64,000 nucleotides of DNA. Source: Actinomadura rifamycini DSM 43936 (GTDB taxonomy: Bacteria; Actinomycetota; Actinomycetes; Streptosporangiales; Streptosporangiaceae). Both the position numbers and the translations under genes were made by a program. The DNA lies in the NCBI RefSeq assembly GCF_000425065.1, contig NZ_AULB01000012.1, positions 62,001-126,000 on the forward strand, given 5' to 3'. Every line of letters starts with the position of its first letter. Position 1 is the first letter of the stretch. Positions 9,261 to 18,637 of the stretch are shown one piece after another. The notes below the pieces were generated by a model. That model was given only the letters and a program-made list of their open reading frames with translations, was not told the DNA's origin and ran no database searches.

Positions 9261-10229
9261 ATGACGCATCGGCCGAACGACCCCGGCTCCGGGGGAGAAC
9301 CGGAGGACTGGCCGCCGCCCGAGCAGCGGCCGCAGGGGCAGGGGCACGGACCCCCGCCCGAGCAGCCCGGCGAGCCCGGCCCCGACCGGCCCGACCGGCC
9401 CGACCAGCCGGGGCAGCCGGGGCAGGGGCAGCCCGGGTACGGGCAACCGGGGTACGGGCAACCCGGCTATGGGCAGGGACAGGGGCAGTACGGCCAACCC
9501 GGATACGGCCGACCCGGCTATGGGCAGCCGGGCTACGGGCAGGAGCAGTACGGCCAGGGCGGGTACGGGCAACCGGGGTACGGGGAGCAGGGGTACGGGG
9601 GGCAGGGGTACGGGGAGCAGGGGTACGGGGAGCAGGGGTACGGGGAGCAGCCTCCGCCGTACCCGGGGTCCTACGGCGGCGGCCCGTCCGGCGGTCAGCA
9701 GTACGGCGGGCTTCCCGGATACGGCGGCGGGCCGAACGAGTACATCGACCCGGCGGCCGGGCTGGCGAGCCGGTGGGCGCGGCTCGGGGCGGGCATCGTC
9801 GACCTCGTCGTCCTGTCGATCATCTCCGGGCTGATCTCGCTGCCGTTCGTCAACTGGGACACCGTCGTCGACCCCGAGCCCGGCGAGTACGCCTACAACG
9901 GCATGCAGGTGTGGACGAACCTGATCGCCATCATCGTGGGCTTCCTCTACTTCTGGCTCATGCACGCCAAGTGGGGGCAGACGCTCGGGAAGATGCTCCT
10001 GCGGATCCGGGTGGTGCGGGAGGAGGACGGCGGGCCGATCGCGACGAGCCAGGCGGCGGCGCGGTCGGCGTTCTACAGCGTGCTCGGGGGGATCTGCGGT
10101 TGCATCGGGTTCATCGACGTCCTGTGGATCCTGTGGGACCGGCGCAGGCAGGCGCTGCACGACAAGATCGCCCGGACGGTCGTGGTCAAGGCCGATCCGC
10201 GGGCGCCGAACCCCTACGCCATGCGCTGA
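9261..10229 (+). CDS. RDD-family membrane protein with Gln/Gly/Tyr repeat N-terminus (copy 2)
   Basis: A 322-residue paralogue of the preceding gene. The N-terminal 165 residues are a low-complexity tract of [12 protein letters not shown] and similar units. The RDD domain begins at [16 protein letters not shown], has the same [16 protein letters not shown] loop and ends [19 protein letters not shown]. The two RDD domains are clearly homologous, so this is a tandem duplication whose repeat tails have diverged. GTG codons upstream are possible, but ATG 9261 gives the simplest N-terminus. The gene pair probably shares a transcript (103 bases apart). Role unknown; the sticky disordered tail may mediate protein contacts at the membrane. 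Confidence 0.87.
   Translation: MTHRPNDPGSGGEPEDWPPPEQRPQGQGHGPPPEQPGEPGPDRPDRPDQPGQPGQGQPGYGQPGYGQPGYGQGQGQYGQPGYGRPGYGQPGYGQEQYGQGGYGQPGYGEQGYGGQGYGEQGYGEQGYGEQPPPYPGSYGGGPSGGQQYGGLPGYGGGPNEYIDPAAGLASRWARLGAGIVDLVVLSIISGLISLPFVNWDTVVDPEPGEYAYNGMQVWTNLIAIIVGFLYFWLMHAKWGQTLGKMLLRIRVVREEDGGPIATSQAAARSAFYSVLGGICGCIGFIDVLWILWDRRRQALHDKIARTVVVKADPRAPNPYAMR
9421..9655 (+). repeat. In-frame tandem repeats coding for GYGQ/GYGEQ units
   Basis: Imperfect 12- to 18-base direct repeats of the forms GGGTACGGGCAACC and GGGTACGGGGAGCA, all in frame inside RDD copy 2. Copy number is likely to vary by slippage. Confidence 0.8.
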
Positions 10230-10290
10230 CGGCGGTTCCGCCGGGTATCCGAGTTGCCGGGCGCGTCCCCGTCCGGGCAGGCTTGACGGC

Positions 10291-11877
<1,587 letters not shown>

Positions 11878-12029
11878 CCCGGCGGACGCCCTCCGGGCGC
11901 CCGCCCTTGACCCGACCTTGGCCTTTCCCGGCCGTGATGATCGCAAGATGAGATCGTCCCGCGCTTGATCCGGCGCCCCGGCGAGGAAATTCTTGATCGC
12001 GACAGAGGCGTCGAAGGAAGGCGAGGTCC

Positions 12030-13451
12030 ATGAGCAGAGCGCACAGAGCCGTGACGGCGGTGGCGCTGGGCGCCGCGGCGGCGGTCCTGGTGACGGCGGC
12101 GCCCGCGGGCGCGGCCGCCCGGTTCACCCCCGGCGCGCCCGGCGCGGGCGACCCGTACTTCCCCGACATGGGCAACGGCGGCTACGACGTCCGGCACTAC
12201 GACGTGCGGCTGGAGTACGACCCGAAGACCAAGGGGATCGAGGCGGTCGCCCGGATCCGGGCGAAGGCCACGCAGAACCTGTCCCGGTTCAACCTCGACT
12301 TCCTCGGCCCGCTGAAGATCTCCTCGCTGAAGGTGGACGGGCGGAAGGCGAGGTTCGCGCGGACCGGCGCGCAGGAACTCGAGATCACCCCGGACCGGGG
12401 CCTGCGGCGCAACCGGGCCTTCACGGTGACGGTCGCGTACGCGGGCGTCCCGCAGACGGTCGACGACCCGGCGCTCGGCACGTCCGGCTGGATCCCCACG
12501 ACGGACGGCGCGGTGATGGTGAACCAGCCGTTCGGCGCCGCGACGGTCTACCCGGTGAACGACCACCCGACCGACAAGGCGACCTACACCTTCACGCTGA
12601 CGGCGCCGAAGGGCCTCACGACCCTGTCGAACGGCGACCTGCGCGGCGTCTGGACGAGCCGCGGGAAGACCACGACCCGCTGGGACATGCGCGCGCCGAT
12701 GGCGAGCGAGCTGTCGATGATCGCCATCGGGCGGTACGACGTGCTCAAGGGCCGCACGGACCGGGGCGTCCCGAACCTGACGGCGACCGACGAGCGGCAG
12801 GGCGTCTCGCCGGAGAACGCGAAGAAGTTCCACGAGCTGACCGGTGACGTCCTCGACTTCCAGTCGGCGATGTACGGGCGGTACCCGTTCCGGTCGACCG
12901 GCGGGATCGTCGTCAAGGGCGGCTTCGGGTACGCGCTGGAGACGCAGGGACGGCCCGTGTACGACCTCGGGCACCGTCCGGGCGCGATCCCGAGCGCCGG
13001 GCTCGTCGCGCACGAGCAGGCCCACCAGTGGTTCGGCGACTCGGTGACGCCGGAGCGCTGGGCCGACATCTGGATGAACGAGGGCCTCGCGACGTACTCC
13101 GAGTGGCTGTACGCGGAGAAGTTCGAGGGCAAGCCCGTCCAGGCGTCGTTCGACGAGGTGTACGCCGCCCCCGCCGACGACGGCCTGTGGACGCCGGTCG
13201 TGTCCGACCCGGGCCGCGACAACATCTTCCACGGCGCCGTGTACGACCGGGGCGCGATGGCCGTCCACATGCTGCGCGCGGAGATCGGCGACCGCGACTT
13301 CTTCCGGTTCCTGAAGGCGTGGCCGTCCGCCTACGAGGGCCGCAACGCCTCCACCGAGGACTTCGTCCGGTTCGCCGAGCGGGTCTCCGGCGAGGACCTC
13401 GGCGCGTGGGCGAAGACCTGGCTGTACTCGCCGGGCAAGCCCGCGCTGTAG
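12030..13451 (+). CDS. M1-family zinc metallopeptidase, secreted
   Basis: A 473-residue paralogue of the preceding gene. Residues 1-29 form a Sec signal peptide ending near AGAAA and there is no lipobox, so the enzyme should be released or loosely wall-associated. The zinc site is H328-E329-Q-A-H332 with E351 in NEGLA. Both proteins share the start of the mature domain (DPYxPxxGNGGYDVxHY), the PxNDHPxDKAxxxF motif and the YDRGAM segment near the end. ATG follows GGAAGGCGAGG. The substrate is unknown; family members trim N-terminal residues from peptides. The stop codon is one base from the stop of ilvA on the other strand, so the genes converge almost without a gap. Confidence 0.92.
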   Translation: MSRAHRAVTAVALGAAAAVLVTAAPAGAAARFTPGAPGAGDPYFPDMGNGGYDVRHYDVRLEYDPKTKGIEAVARIRAKATQNLSRFNLDFLGPLKISSLKVDGRKARFARTGAQELEITPDRGLRRNRAFTVTVAYAGVPQTVDDPALGTSGWIPTTDGAVMVNQPFGAATVYPVNDHPTDKATYTFTLTAPKGLTTLSNGDLRGVWTSRGKTTTRWDMRAPMASELSMIAIGRYDVLKGRTDRGVPNLTATDERQGVSPENAKKFHELTGDVLDFQSAMYGRYPFRSTGGIVVKGGFGYALETQGRPVYDLGHRPGAIPSAGLVAHEQAHQWFGDSVTPERWADIWMNEGLATYSEWLYAEKFEGKPVQASFDEVYAAPADDGLWTPVVSDPGRDNIFHGAVYDRGAMAVHMLRAEIGDRDFFRFLKAWPSAYEGRNASTEDFVRFAERVSGEDLGAWAKTWLYSPGKPAL

Positions 13452-13452
13452 G

Positions 13453-14661
13453 TCAGCTCAGCGTGAGGGTGTAGCCCTTCTCGCGGAGGCGGCCGATCAC
13501 GTCCTCGGAATGGTCGGCGCCGCGCGTCTCCAGGTGCATGAGGACCTCGGCCTCCTCCACGTGGAGACGCGCGGCCATCCGCTCGTGCATCACGTCCAGC
13601 ACGTTGACGCCCAGCTCCGCCAGCTCGCCCAGCAGCGTCACCAGGGCGCCGGGACGGTCCTTGAGGCGGCACCGCACGACCAGGTAGCGGCCCGCGCCGG
13701 CGAGGCCGTGCCGCAGCACCTTCGACAGCAGCAGCGGGTCGATGTTGCCGCCCGACAGCAGCACCACCACCGGCGTCCGGACGGCGTAGGAGTGTTCGAG
13801 CAGCGCCGCGACGCCCGCCGCCCCGGCGGGTTCCACGACCTGCTTCGCCCGCTCCAGGCACAGCAGCAGCGCCTGCGAGATCGACTCCTCCGACACGGTC
13901 ACGACCGCGTCGACCAGCTCGGTGAACAGCTCGTAGGTGAGGTCGCCCGGACGGCCCACGGCGATGCCGTCCGCCATCGTCGCCTGCGTCTCGATCCGCA
14001 TGGGGCGCCCGGCGGCCAGCGACGGCGGGAACGCCGCCGCGCGCTTCGCCTGCGCCCCCACCACCTTGACGTCCTTCTCGACGCCCTTGATGGCGGCGGC
14101 GACGCCCGCCATCAGCCCGCCGCCGCCGACCGGCCCGACGACCGTCCGGACGTCCGGGCACTGCTCCAGGATCTCCAGGCCGATCGTGGCCTGGCCGGCG
14201 ACGACGTCCTGGTGGTCGAACGGGTGGATCAGGATCGCGCCCTGCTCCTTGGCGTAGGTGTCGGCCGCGACGAGGCAGTCGTCCACGGTCGGGCCCGGGA
14301 AGATCACCTCGGCGCCGTAGCCGCGGGTCGCCGCGACCTTCGGCAGCGGCGCCCCCGCCGGCATGAACACCGTCGCCCGGCAGCCGAGGATGGACGCCGC
14401 GAGCGCCACGCCCTGCGCGTGGTTGCCCGCGCTGGCCGCGACGACGCCGCGGGCCCGCTCGGCGTCGCTGAGCCGCGCGATCCGCACGAACGCCCCGCGG
14501 ATCTTGAACGAGCCGGTGCGCTGCACGTTCTCGCACTTCAGCAGCACCGGGCCGCCGATCGCCTCGGACAGCGCCCGGGACCGGATCAGCGGCGTCGGGA
14601 CGATCACGTCGGTGAGCAGATCCCGGGCGGCGCGGACGTCGTCGAGGGTCACGGGAGCCAT
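13453..14661 (-). CDS. ilvA: Threonine ammonia-lyase (threonine deaminase)
   Basis: PLP enzyme converting threonine to 2-oxobutanoate and ammonia. The 402-residue product has the PLP lysine K53 in GSFKIRGAF, the SAGNHAQG loop (77-84), the phosphate-binding GGGG (179-182) and a serine near LLSGGN. A single C-terminal ACT-like domain (from about 325, YLVVRCRLKDRPGAL) suggests amino-acid feedback. The short form with one ACT domain can be either biosynthetic or catabolic; no other ilv gene is nearby, so the pathway role is open. It lies 30 bases downstream of the ROK kinase on the same strand and could be the third gene of that operon. Confidence 0.92.
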   Translation of the reverse strand: MAPVTLDDVRAARDLLTDVIVPTPLIRSRALSEAIGGPVLLKCENVQRTGSFKIRGAFVRIARLSDAERARGVVAASAGNHAQGVALAASILGCRATVFMPAGAPLPKVAATRGYGAEVIFPGPTVDDCLVAADTYAKEQGAILIHPFDHQDVVAGQATIGLEILEQCPDVRTVVGPVGGGGLMAGVAAAIKGVEKDVKVVGAQAKRAAAFPPSLAAGRPMRIETQATMADGIAVGRPGDLTYELFTELVDAVVTVSEESISQALLLCLERAKQVVEPAGAAGVAALLEHSYAVRTPVVVLLSGGNIDPLLLSKVLRHGLAGAGRYLVVRCRLKDRPGALVTLLGELAELGVNVLDVMHERMAARLHVEEAEVLMHLETRGADHSEDVIGRLREKGYTLTLS

Positions 14662-14691
14662 GCGCCGATCTTCCCACGGCCCGGTAACGGC

Positions 14692-15657
14692 TCAGTCCGC
14701 GTTCCAGTAACGGCCGGGAGCGAAGATCAGCGCGGCGGCGCCGATGAGGCCCGCGGGCTGCCCGAGCGCCGCCGGGACGATCTCCAGGCGGCGCGCGAAC
14801 TCCATCCGGGCGTGCGCGTCGAACGCCTCCCGCAGCGGGTCGAACAGCAGCGGCCCCGCCTGCGAGACCCCGCCGCCGATCGCCACGACCTCCAGGTCGC
14901 ACAGGTGCGTCGCGGACGCGATCGCGATGCCGAGGGCCCGCCCGGCGCGCCGCATCGCCGCGACCGCGACCGGCTCGCCGTCCCGCGCGTCCGCGGCCAG
15001 CTCGACGCCGGTCCCGCCGGGCTCGTCCGCCCGCCAGCCGTGCTCGCGGGCCCACGCCACGAGGCCGGGGCCCCGCGCGACCGCCTCCAGGCACCCGCGG
15101 CCGCCGCAGCCGCACCGCGGCCCGTCCGGGTCGACGACCACGTGCCCGACGTGCCCGGCGTTGCCGCTGGCGCCGTCGACGAGCCGCCCGCCGAGGACGA
15201 GCCCGCCGCCGACGCCCGTGGACACCACCATGCCCAGCACGTTCGCGCGGCCGCGGCCCGCGCCGCGCCAGTGCTCCCCGATCGCGACGCAGATCGCGTC
15301 GTTGTGCACCCGGACGGGCAGGCCCGGGTGCCGCTCGCGGAGCCGCCCGCGCAGCGGGAACCCCCGCCACGCGGGGATGTTCAGCGGCGACACCTCCGCC
15401 GCGGGCCACGTCATCGGGCCGCCGCAGCCCACCCCGACGCCCGCGAGGTCGGGCGCGCCGCCCTCCGCGACGACCTTGTCGAGGAGCGCGTCGAGCGCCC
15501 GCCACAGGTCCTCGGCGTCGCGGTCCGGCGCGTTCGGCGTCGGGGCCCGGTCGTAGGCGACGATGCGCCCGCTCTCCTCGACGAGCGCCGCGGCGAGCTT
15601 CGTCCCGCCGATGTCGATCGCGAGGACCGGACGGGTCGCGGGAGCGGTGTCGGTCAC
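14692..15657 (-). CDS. ROK-family sugar kinase
   Basis: A 321-residue kinase of the ROK family, phosphorylating a hexose (glucose, N-acetylmannosamine or a relative) with ATP in the cytoplasm. Seen: the N-terminal phosphate loop DIGGTK (15-20), the sugar-binding HNDAICVAIGEHW segment, the glycine-rich VSTGVGGGLV segment and the ROK zinc motif CGCGGRGCLE. There is no helix-turn-helix, so it is an enzyme and not a ROK repressor. The GTG start overlaps the stop of the upstream FIST gene by four bases (GTGA), indicating coupled translation. Glucokinase is the usual label but the sugar is not determined by sequence. Confidence 0.88.
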   Translation of the reverse strand: MTDTAPATRPVLAIDIGGTKLAAALVEESGRIVAYDRAPTPNAPDRDAEDLWRALDALLDKVVAEGGAPDLAGVGVGCGGPMTWPAAEVSPLNIPAWRGFPLRGRLRERHPGLPVRVHNDAICVAIGEHWRGAGRGRANVLGMVVSTGVGGGLVLGGRLVDGASGNAGHVGHVVVDPDGPRCGCGGRGCLEAVARGPGLVAWAREHGWRADEPGGTGVELAADARDGEPVAVAAMRRAGRALGIAIASATHLCDLEVVAIGGGVSQAGPLLFDPLREAFDAHARMEFARRLEIVPAALGQPAGLIGAAALIFAPGRYWNAD

Positions 15658-16817
15658 GCGTGGTCCCCCGCGCGGCCGAACGCCAGGATCGACGCCGTGA
15701 ACCCGTGCACGTGGTTGCGCCCCGACACCGGCCCGATCTCCCCGGCCGCGAAGAACCCGCCGACGCCCGCCGGCCCGAACGCGCGGTCCAGCACCTTCGC
15801 GTCGTGGTCGGAGTCGGCGAACATCGCCTTCCCGCGCCCGTTGCAGGAGAACAGCAGCGCGCCCTCGACCGGCGCCATGTCGAACCGCTCCAGCAGCGCC
15901 GCGAGGTCCTCCTCGGCGGCGCCCGCGTCCCGCACCTGGAACCGGACCGTGCGGCCCACGTCGACGACGTCCCCGATCGCGATCGCGCCGTTCTCGGTGT
16001 CGGCCCCGACGACGCCGCGCACGAGGAAGTCGCCGTGCTCGTGCTCGTCGGCGTACTCGTCCATCGCGACACCGATCAGCAGTCCGCGTCCCGCCATCTC
16101 CTGCTCGTCCTCGGGCAGCCCGATGACGATCTCCTCGAGCTTCTCCAGCGCCGGGGTGCCCGCCAGCTCGTAGAGGACGTTCTCCTCGGCGCGGGTCACG
16201 ACCATGTCGGGCCCGATCGGCCGCGCCCCCTGGCTGACCAGCGTCGCCGCCGCCACCGACCCGCCGATCACCACGCCGACGGCCCCGTCGGAGTGGACCT
16301 CGCCGTCGACGAACAGCCGCACCGTCCCCGGCCCGGTGCCCTCCGCGAGCCCGCCGACCAGCGGCAGCCCCGGCAGGGCGTCGTCCGAACGCTCGACGAA
16401 CGCGTCCACGGGGAAGCTGTAGGGGTCGGTGAGCAGCACGCCCACCACGTCGTCGTCCTGCCCCTCGGGCATCCCGACGACGATCAACCGGTCGTCGGAC
16501 CGCAGCGTCTCGAGGCGGAACGGGTCGATCCGCGCGCCGGGCAGCACCGCCGCCCACGCGCTCACCGCGCCCGTCTCCTCCACCCCGCGCCCGGCGCCGA
16601 TGACCCCGGCGCCGCTGCACCCGATCATCACCGCGGGCCCCGCGGCCAGCGCCGCCCCGTGCGCCGCCGCCTCGATCTCGTCCGGATCGTCCCCGCTGAT
16701 GAACACGCAGACCAGGTCGGGCGCAGCGCTCAGCGGCGCGAGCGCCTCCTCCACCGCCGTCACGGCGGCACTGGACAGATCCGGGCCGACAGCCAGCCCG
16801 TCACCGAATCGAGCCAT
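15654..16817 (-). CDS. FIST-domain protein
   Basis: A 387-residue protein consisting of FIST_N (about residues 25-215) and FIST_C (about 220-370) with nothing attached. FIST domains are proposed small-molecule sensors, usually fused to kinases or methyl-accepting domains, or found free-standing. Visible landmarks are the IGCSGAGVIG segment, PLVGGLAEGTG, and a C-terminal FSCNGRGKAMF block that is characteristic of the family. No membrane segment or catalytic output domain is present. The four-base overlap with the ROK kinase gene suggests the two act together, perhaps FIST sensing a ligand linked to the sugar being phosphorylated; that link is inference. Confidence 0.86.
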   Translation of the reverse strand: MARFGDGLAVGPDLSSAAVTAVEEALAPLSAAPDLVCVFISGDDPDEIEAAAHGAALAAGPAVMIGCSGAGVIGAGRGVEETGAVSAWAAVLPGARIDPFRLETLRSDDRLIVVGMPEGQDDDVVGVLLTDPYSFPVDAFVERSDDALPGLPLVGGLAEGTGPGTVRLFVDGEVHSDGAVGVVIGGSVAAATLVSQGARPIGPDMVVTRAEENVLYELAGTPALEKLEEIVIGLPEDEQEMAGRGLLIGVAMDEYADEHEHGDFLVRGVVGADTENGAIAIGDVVDVGRTVRFQVRDAGAAEEDLAALLERFDMAPVEGALLFSCNGRGKAMFADSDHDAKVLDRAFGPAGVGGFFAAGEIGPVSGRNHVHGFTASILAFGRAGDHA

Positions 16818-17176
16818 GGCGCCGCCTCCTCGTGTATCGGGCTCGGTTCACCCTTCCAGTCTCCCCCCGAACGGGGGTGTTAGCCCAGCGGGCCGACCCC
16901 CTGGAACCCCCGGCACGGGGACGACGATCCTCGCGTGCTGTCTCGAAGCCCCCCGGCGCTCCGCGCGACGCGTGGCCCGGTTCAGGGCCTCTCCCTCGGG
17001 GACGATCACGCAAGCCGCCGTAAACCGCCGCCTCGAGAAAACCGGGCGTCGCGACGTTGGACACCGATCCCACGGGGCCGCCGGACACGAGGGCCTGCAC
17101 GGCACACCACGCGGCCCCTTGCACCCGGGAAAGTTTGGGGGGTCGCCCCCCCGATCCATGACGTAGTGTCGATCTC
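16818..17176. other. Divergent noncoding interval before the AAA-ATPase operon
   Basis: 359 bases between the FIST gene (leftward) and the AAA ATPase gene (rightward), with no credible gene. Two short hairpins are visible, CCCCC-gaac-GGGGG near 16864 and GGGGGG-tcg-CCCCCC near 17136-17150. TAGTGT at 17164-17169 is a possible -10 eight bases before the GTG start at 17177; if used, the ATPase mRNA would be almost leaderless, which fits the absence of a ribosome-binding site there. Confidence 0.5.
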
Positions 17177-18586
17177 GTGCGTGCATCCACACCCCGCGAG
17201 ACCACGGTGGGCGAGCTGCGCAACAGCGGTCACGTCCAGCGTTCGGTGAAGGCCGAGATCCGGCACAACCTGCTCGACCGCCTGAGATCGGGCGAGCCGC
17301 GGTTCCCCGGAATCCTCGGATTCGACGAGACCGTCCTCCCCCACCTGGAACGGGCGCTGCTCGCCGGGCACGACCTGGTGCTGCTGGGCGAGCGCGGGCA
17401 GGGCAAGACGCGGCTGATCCGCACCCTGGCCGGCCTGCTGGACGAGTGGACGCCGGTCGTCGCCGGGTGCGAGATCAACGACCATCCGTACGCGCCGGTG
17501 TGCGTGCGCTGCCGCAGGCTCGCCGAGGAGCTCGGGGACGGGCTGCCGGTGGCGTGGAAGCACCGGGACGAGCGGTACGGGGAGAAGCTCGCGACGCCCG
17601 ACACCAGCGTCGGCGACCTCATCGGCGACGTCGACCCGATCAAGGTCGCCGAGGGCCGGACGCTCGGCGACCCCGAGACCGTGCACTTCGGGCTCGTCCC
17701 GCGGACGAACCGGGGTGTCTTCTCCATCAACGAGCTGCCCGACCTCGCCGAGCGGATCCAGGTCGCGCTGCTCAACGTGCTCGAGGAGCGCGACGTCCAG
17801 ATCCGCGGCTACGCGCTGCGGCTGCCGCTGGACGTCCTGCTCGTCGCGAGCGCCAACCCCGAGGACTACACCAACCGCGGCCGGATCATCACGCCGCTGA
17901 AGGACCGGTTCGGCGCGGAGATCCGCACCCACTACCCGCTGGAGCTGGACGCCGAGCTGGAGCTCATCCGGCAGGAGTCCGACTTCGCCGACCTCGGCGG
18001 GGTGCCCGCCGAGGTGCCCGACCACCTGGTCGAGGTGATCGGCCGGTTCACCCGGCTGGTCCGCGAGTCGACGGCGGTCGACGCGCGGTCCGGCGTGTCG
18101 GCGCGGTTCGCGCTGGCGGGCGCCGAGACGGTCGCGGCGGGCGCGGTGCGGCGGGCGGCGCTGACCGGCGAGGAGCGCGCGGTCGCGCGGGTGTGCGACC
18201 TGCCCGCGGTCGTGCCCGCGCTGCTCGGCAAGGTGGAGTTCGAGGTCAGCGAGGAGGGCCGCGAGCAGGAGGTGCTGGAGCACCTGCTGCGGCGGGCCGT
18301 CGCCGAGACCTACCGGCGGACGCTCGGCGCCGCCGACCTGAGCGGGCTGTTGGACAAGTTCGACGCGGGCGACAGCGTGGAGTCGGGCGAGCTGGTGCCG
18401 GCGTCGGAGCTGCTGCGCCGCGTCGGGCAGATCCCGGGCCTGGCGCGGATGATGGAGCGGCTCGGCATGTCCGGGGACTCCCCCGGGCAGGCGGCGGCCG
18501 CGCTGGAGTTCGCCCTGGAGGGGCTGTTCCTCACCCGGCGGCTGTCGAAGGACGCCGCCGACGGGACGTCCACCTACCGCACCTGA
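17177..18586 (+). CDS. AAA+ ATPase, magnesium-chelatase I/MoxR-like
   Basis: A 469-residue AAA+ protein of the ChlI/MoxR branch. Walker A is GERGQGKT (about residues 73-80); sensor and Walker B features follow (FSINELPDL, LLVASANPEDYTN). A cysteine cluster (GCE, then CVRC about ten residues later) sits in the insert after strand 2, a possible metal-binding finger. The C-terminal helical lid extends to the end. No other tetrapyrrole gene is nearby, so a chelatase role is unlikely; with the adjoining VWA protein it forms a typical MoxR/ChlI-VWA remodelling pair. GTG start with no clear ribosome site. The gene is followed 51 bases later by the VWA gene. Confidence 0.88.
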   Translation: MRASTPRETTVGELRNSGHVQRSVKAEIRHNLLDRLRSGEPRFPGILGFDETVLPHLERALLAGHDLVLLGERGQGKTRLIRTLAGLLDEWTPVVAGCEINDHPYAPVCVRCRRLAEELGDGLPVAWKHRDERYGEKLATPDTSVGDLIGDVDPIKVAEGRTLGDPETVHFGLVPRTNRGVFSINELPDLAERIQVALLNVLEERDVQIRGYALRLPLDVLLVASANPEDYTNRGRIITPLKDRFGAEIRTHYPLELDAELELIRQESDFADLGGVPAEVPDHLVEVIGRFTRLVRESTAVDARSGVSARFALAGAETVAAGAVRRAALTGEERAVARVCDLPAVVPALLGKVEFEVSEEGREQEVLEHLLRRAVAETYRRTLGAADLSGLLDKFDAGDSVESGELVPASELLRRVGQIPGLARMMERLGMSGDSPGQAAAALEFALEGLFLTRRLSKDAADGTSTYRT

Positions 18587-18615
18587 GGCACCTGAGGCAC
18601 CTACCGCACCTGAGG
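18571..18615 (+). repeat. 18-base direct repeat at the end of the AAA gene
   Basis: CACCTACCGCACCTGAGG occurs at 18571-18588 and again, identical, at 18598-18615, with an extra partial unit between. The first copy includes the stop codon of the AAA ATPase gene, so the 3' end of the gene has been duplicated into the spacer before the VWA gene. Confidence 0.85.
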
Positions 18616-18637
18616 GCCACCGATTGGGGGCGCGACT

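Noticed and set aside
9421..9655. Regularly spaced direct repeats that could suggest a CRISPR array.
   Set aside because: The repeats are short, contiguous, imperfect and in frame, coding for GYGQ-type units of an RDD protein. There are no spacers and no cas genes.
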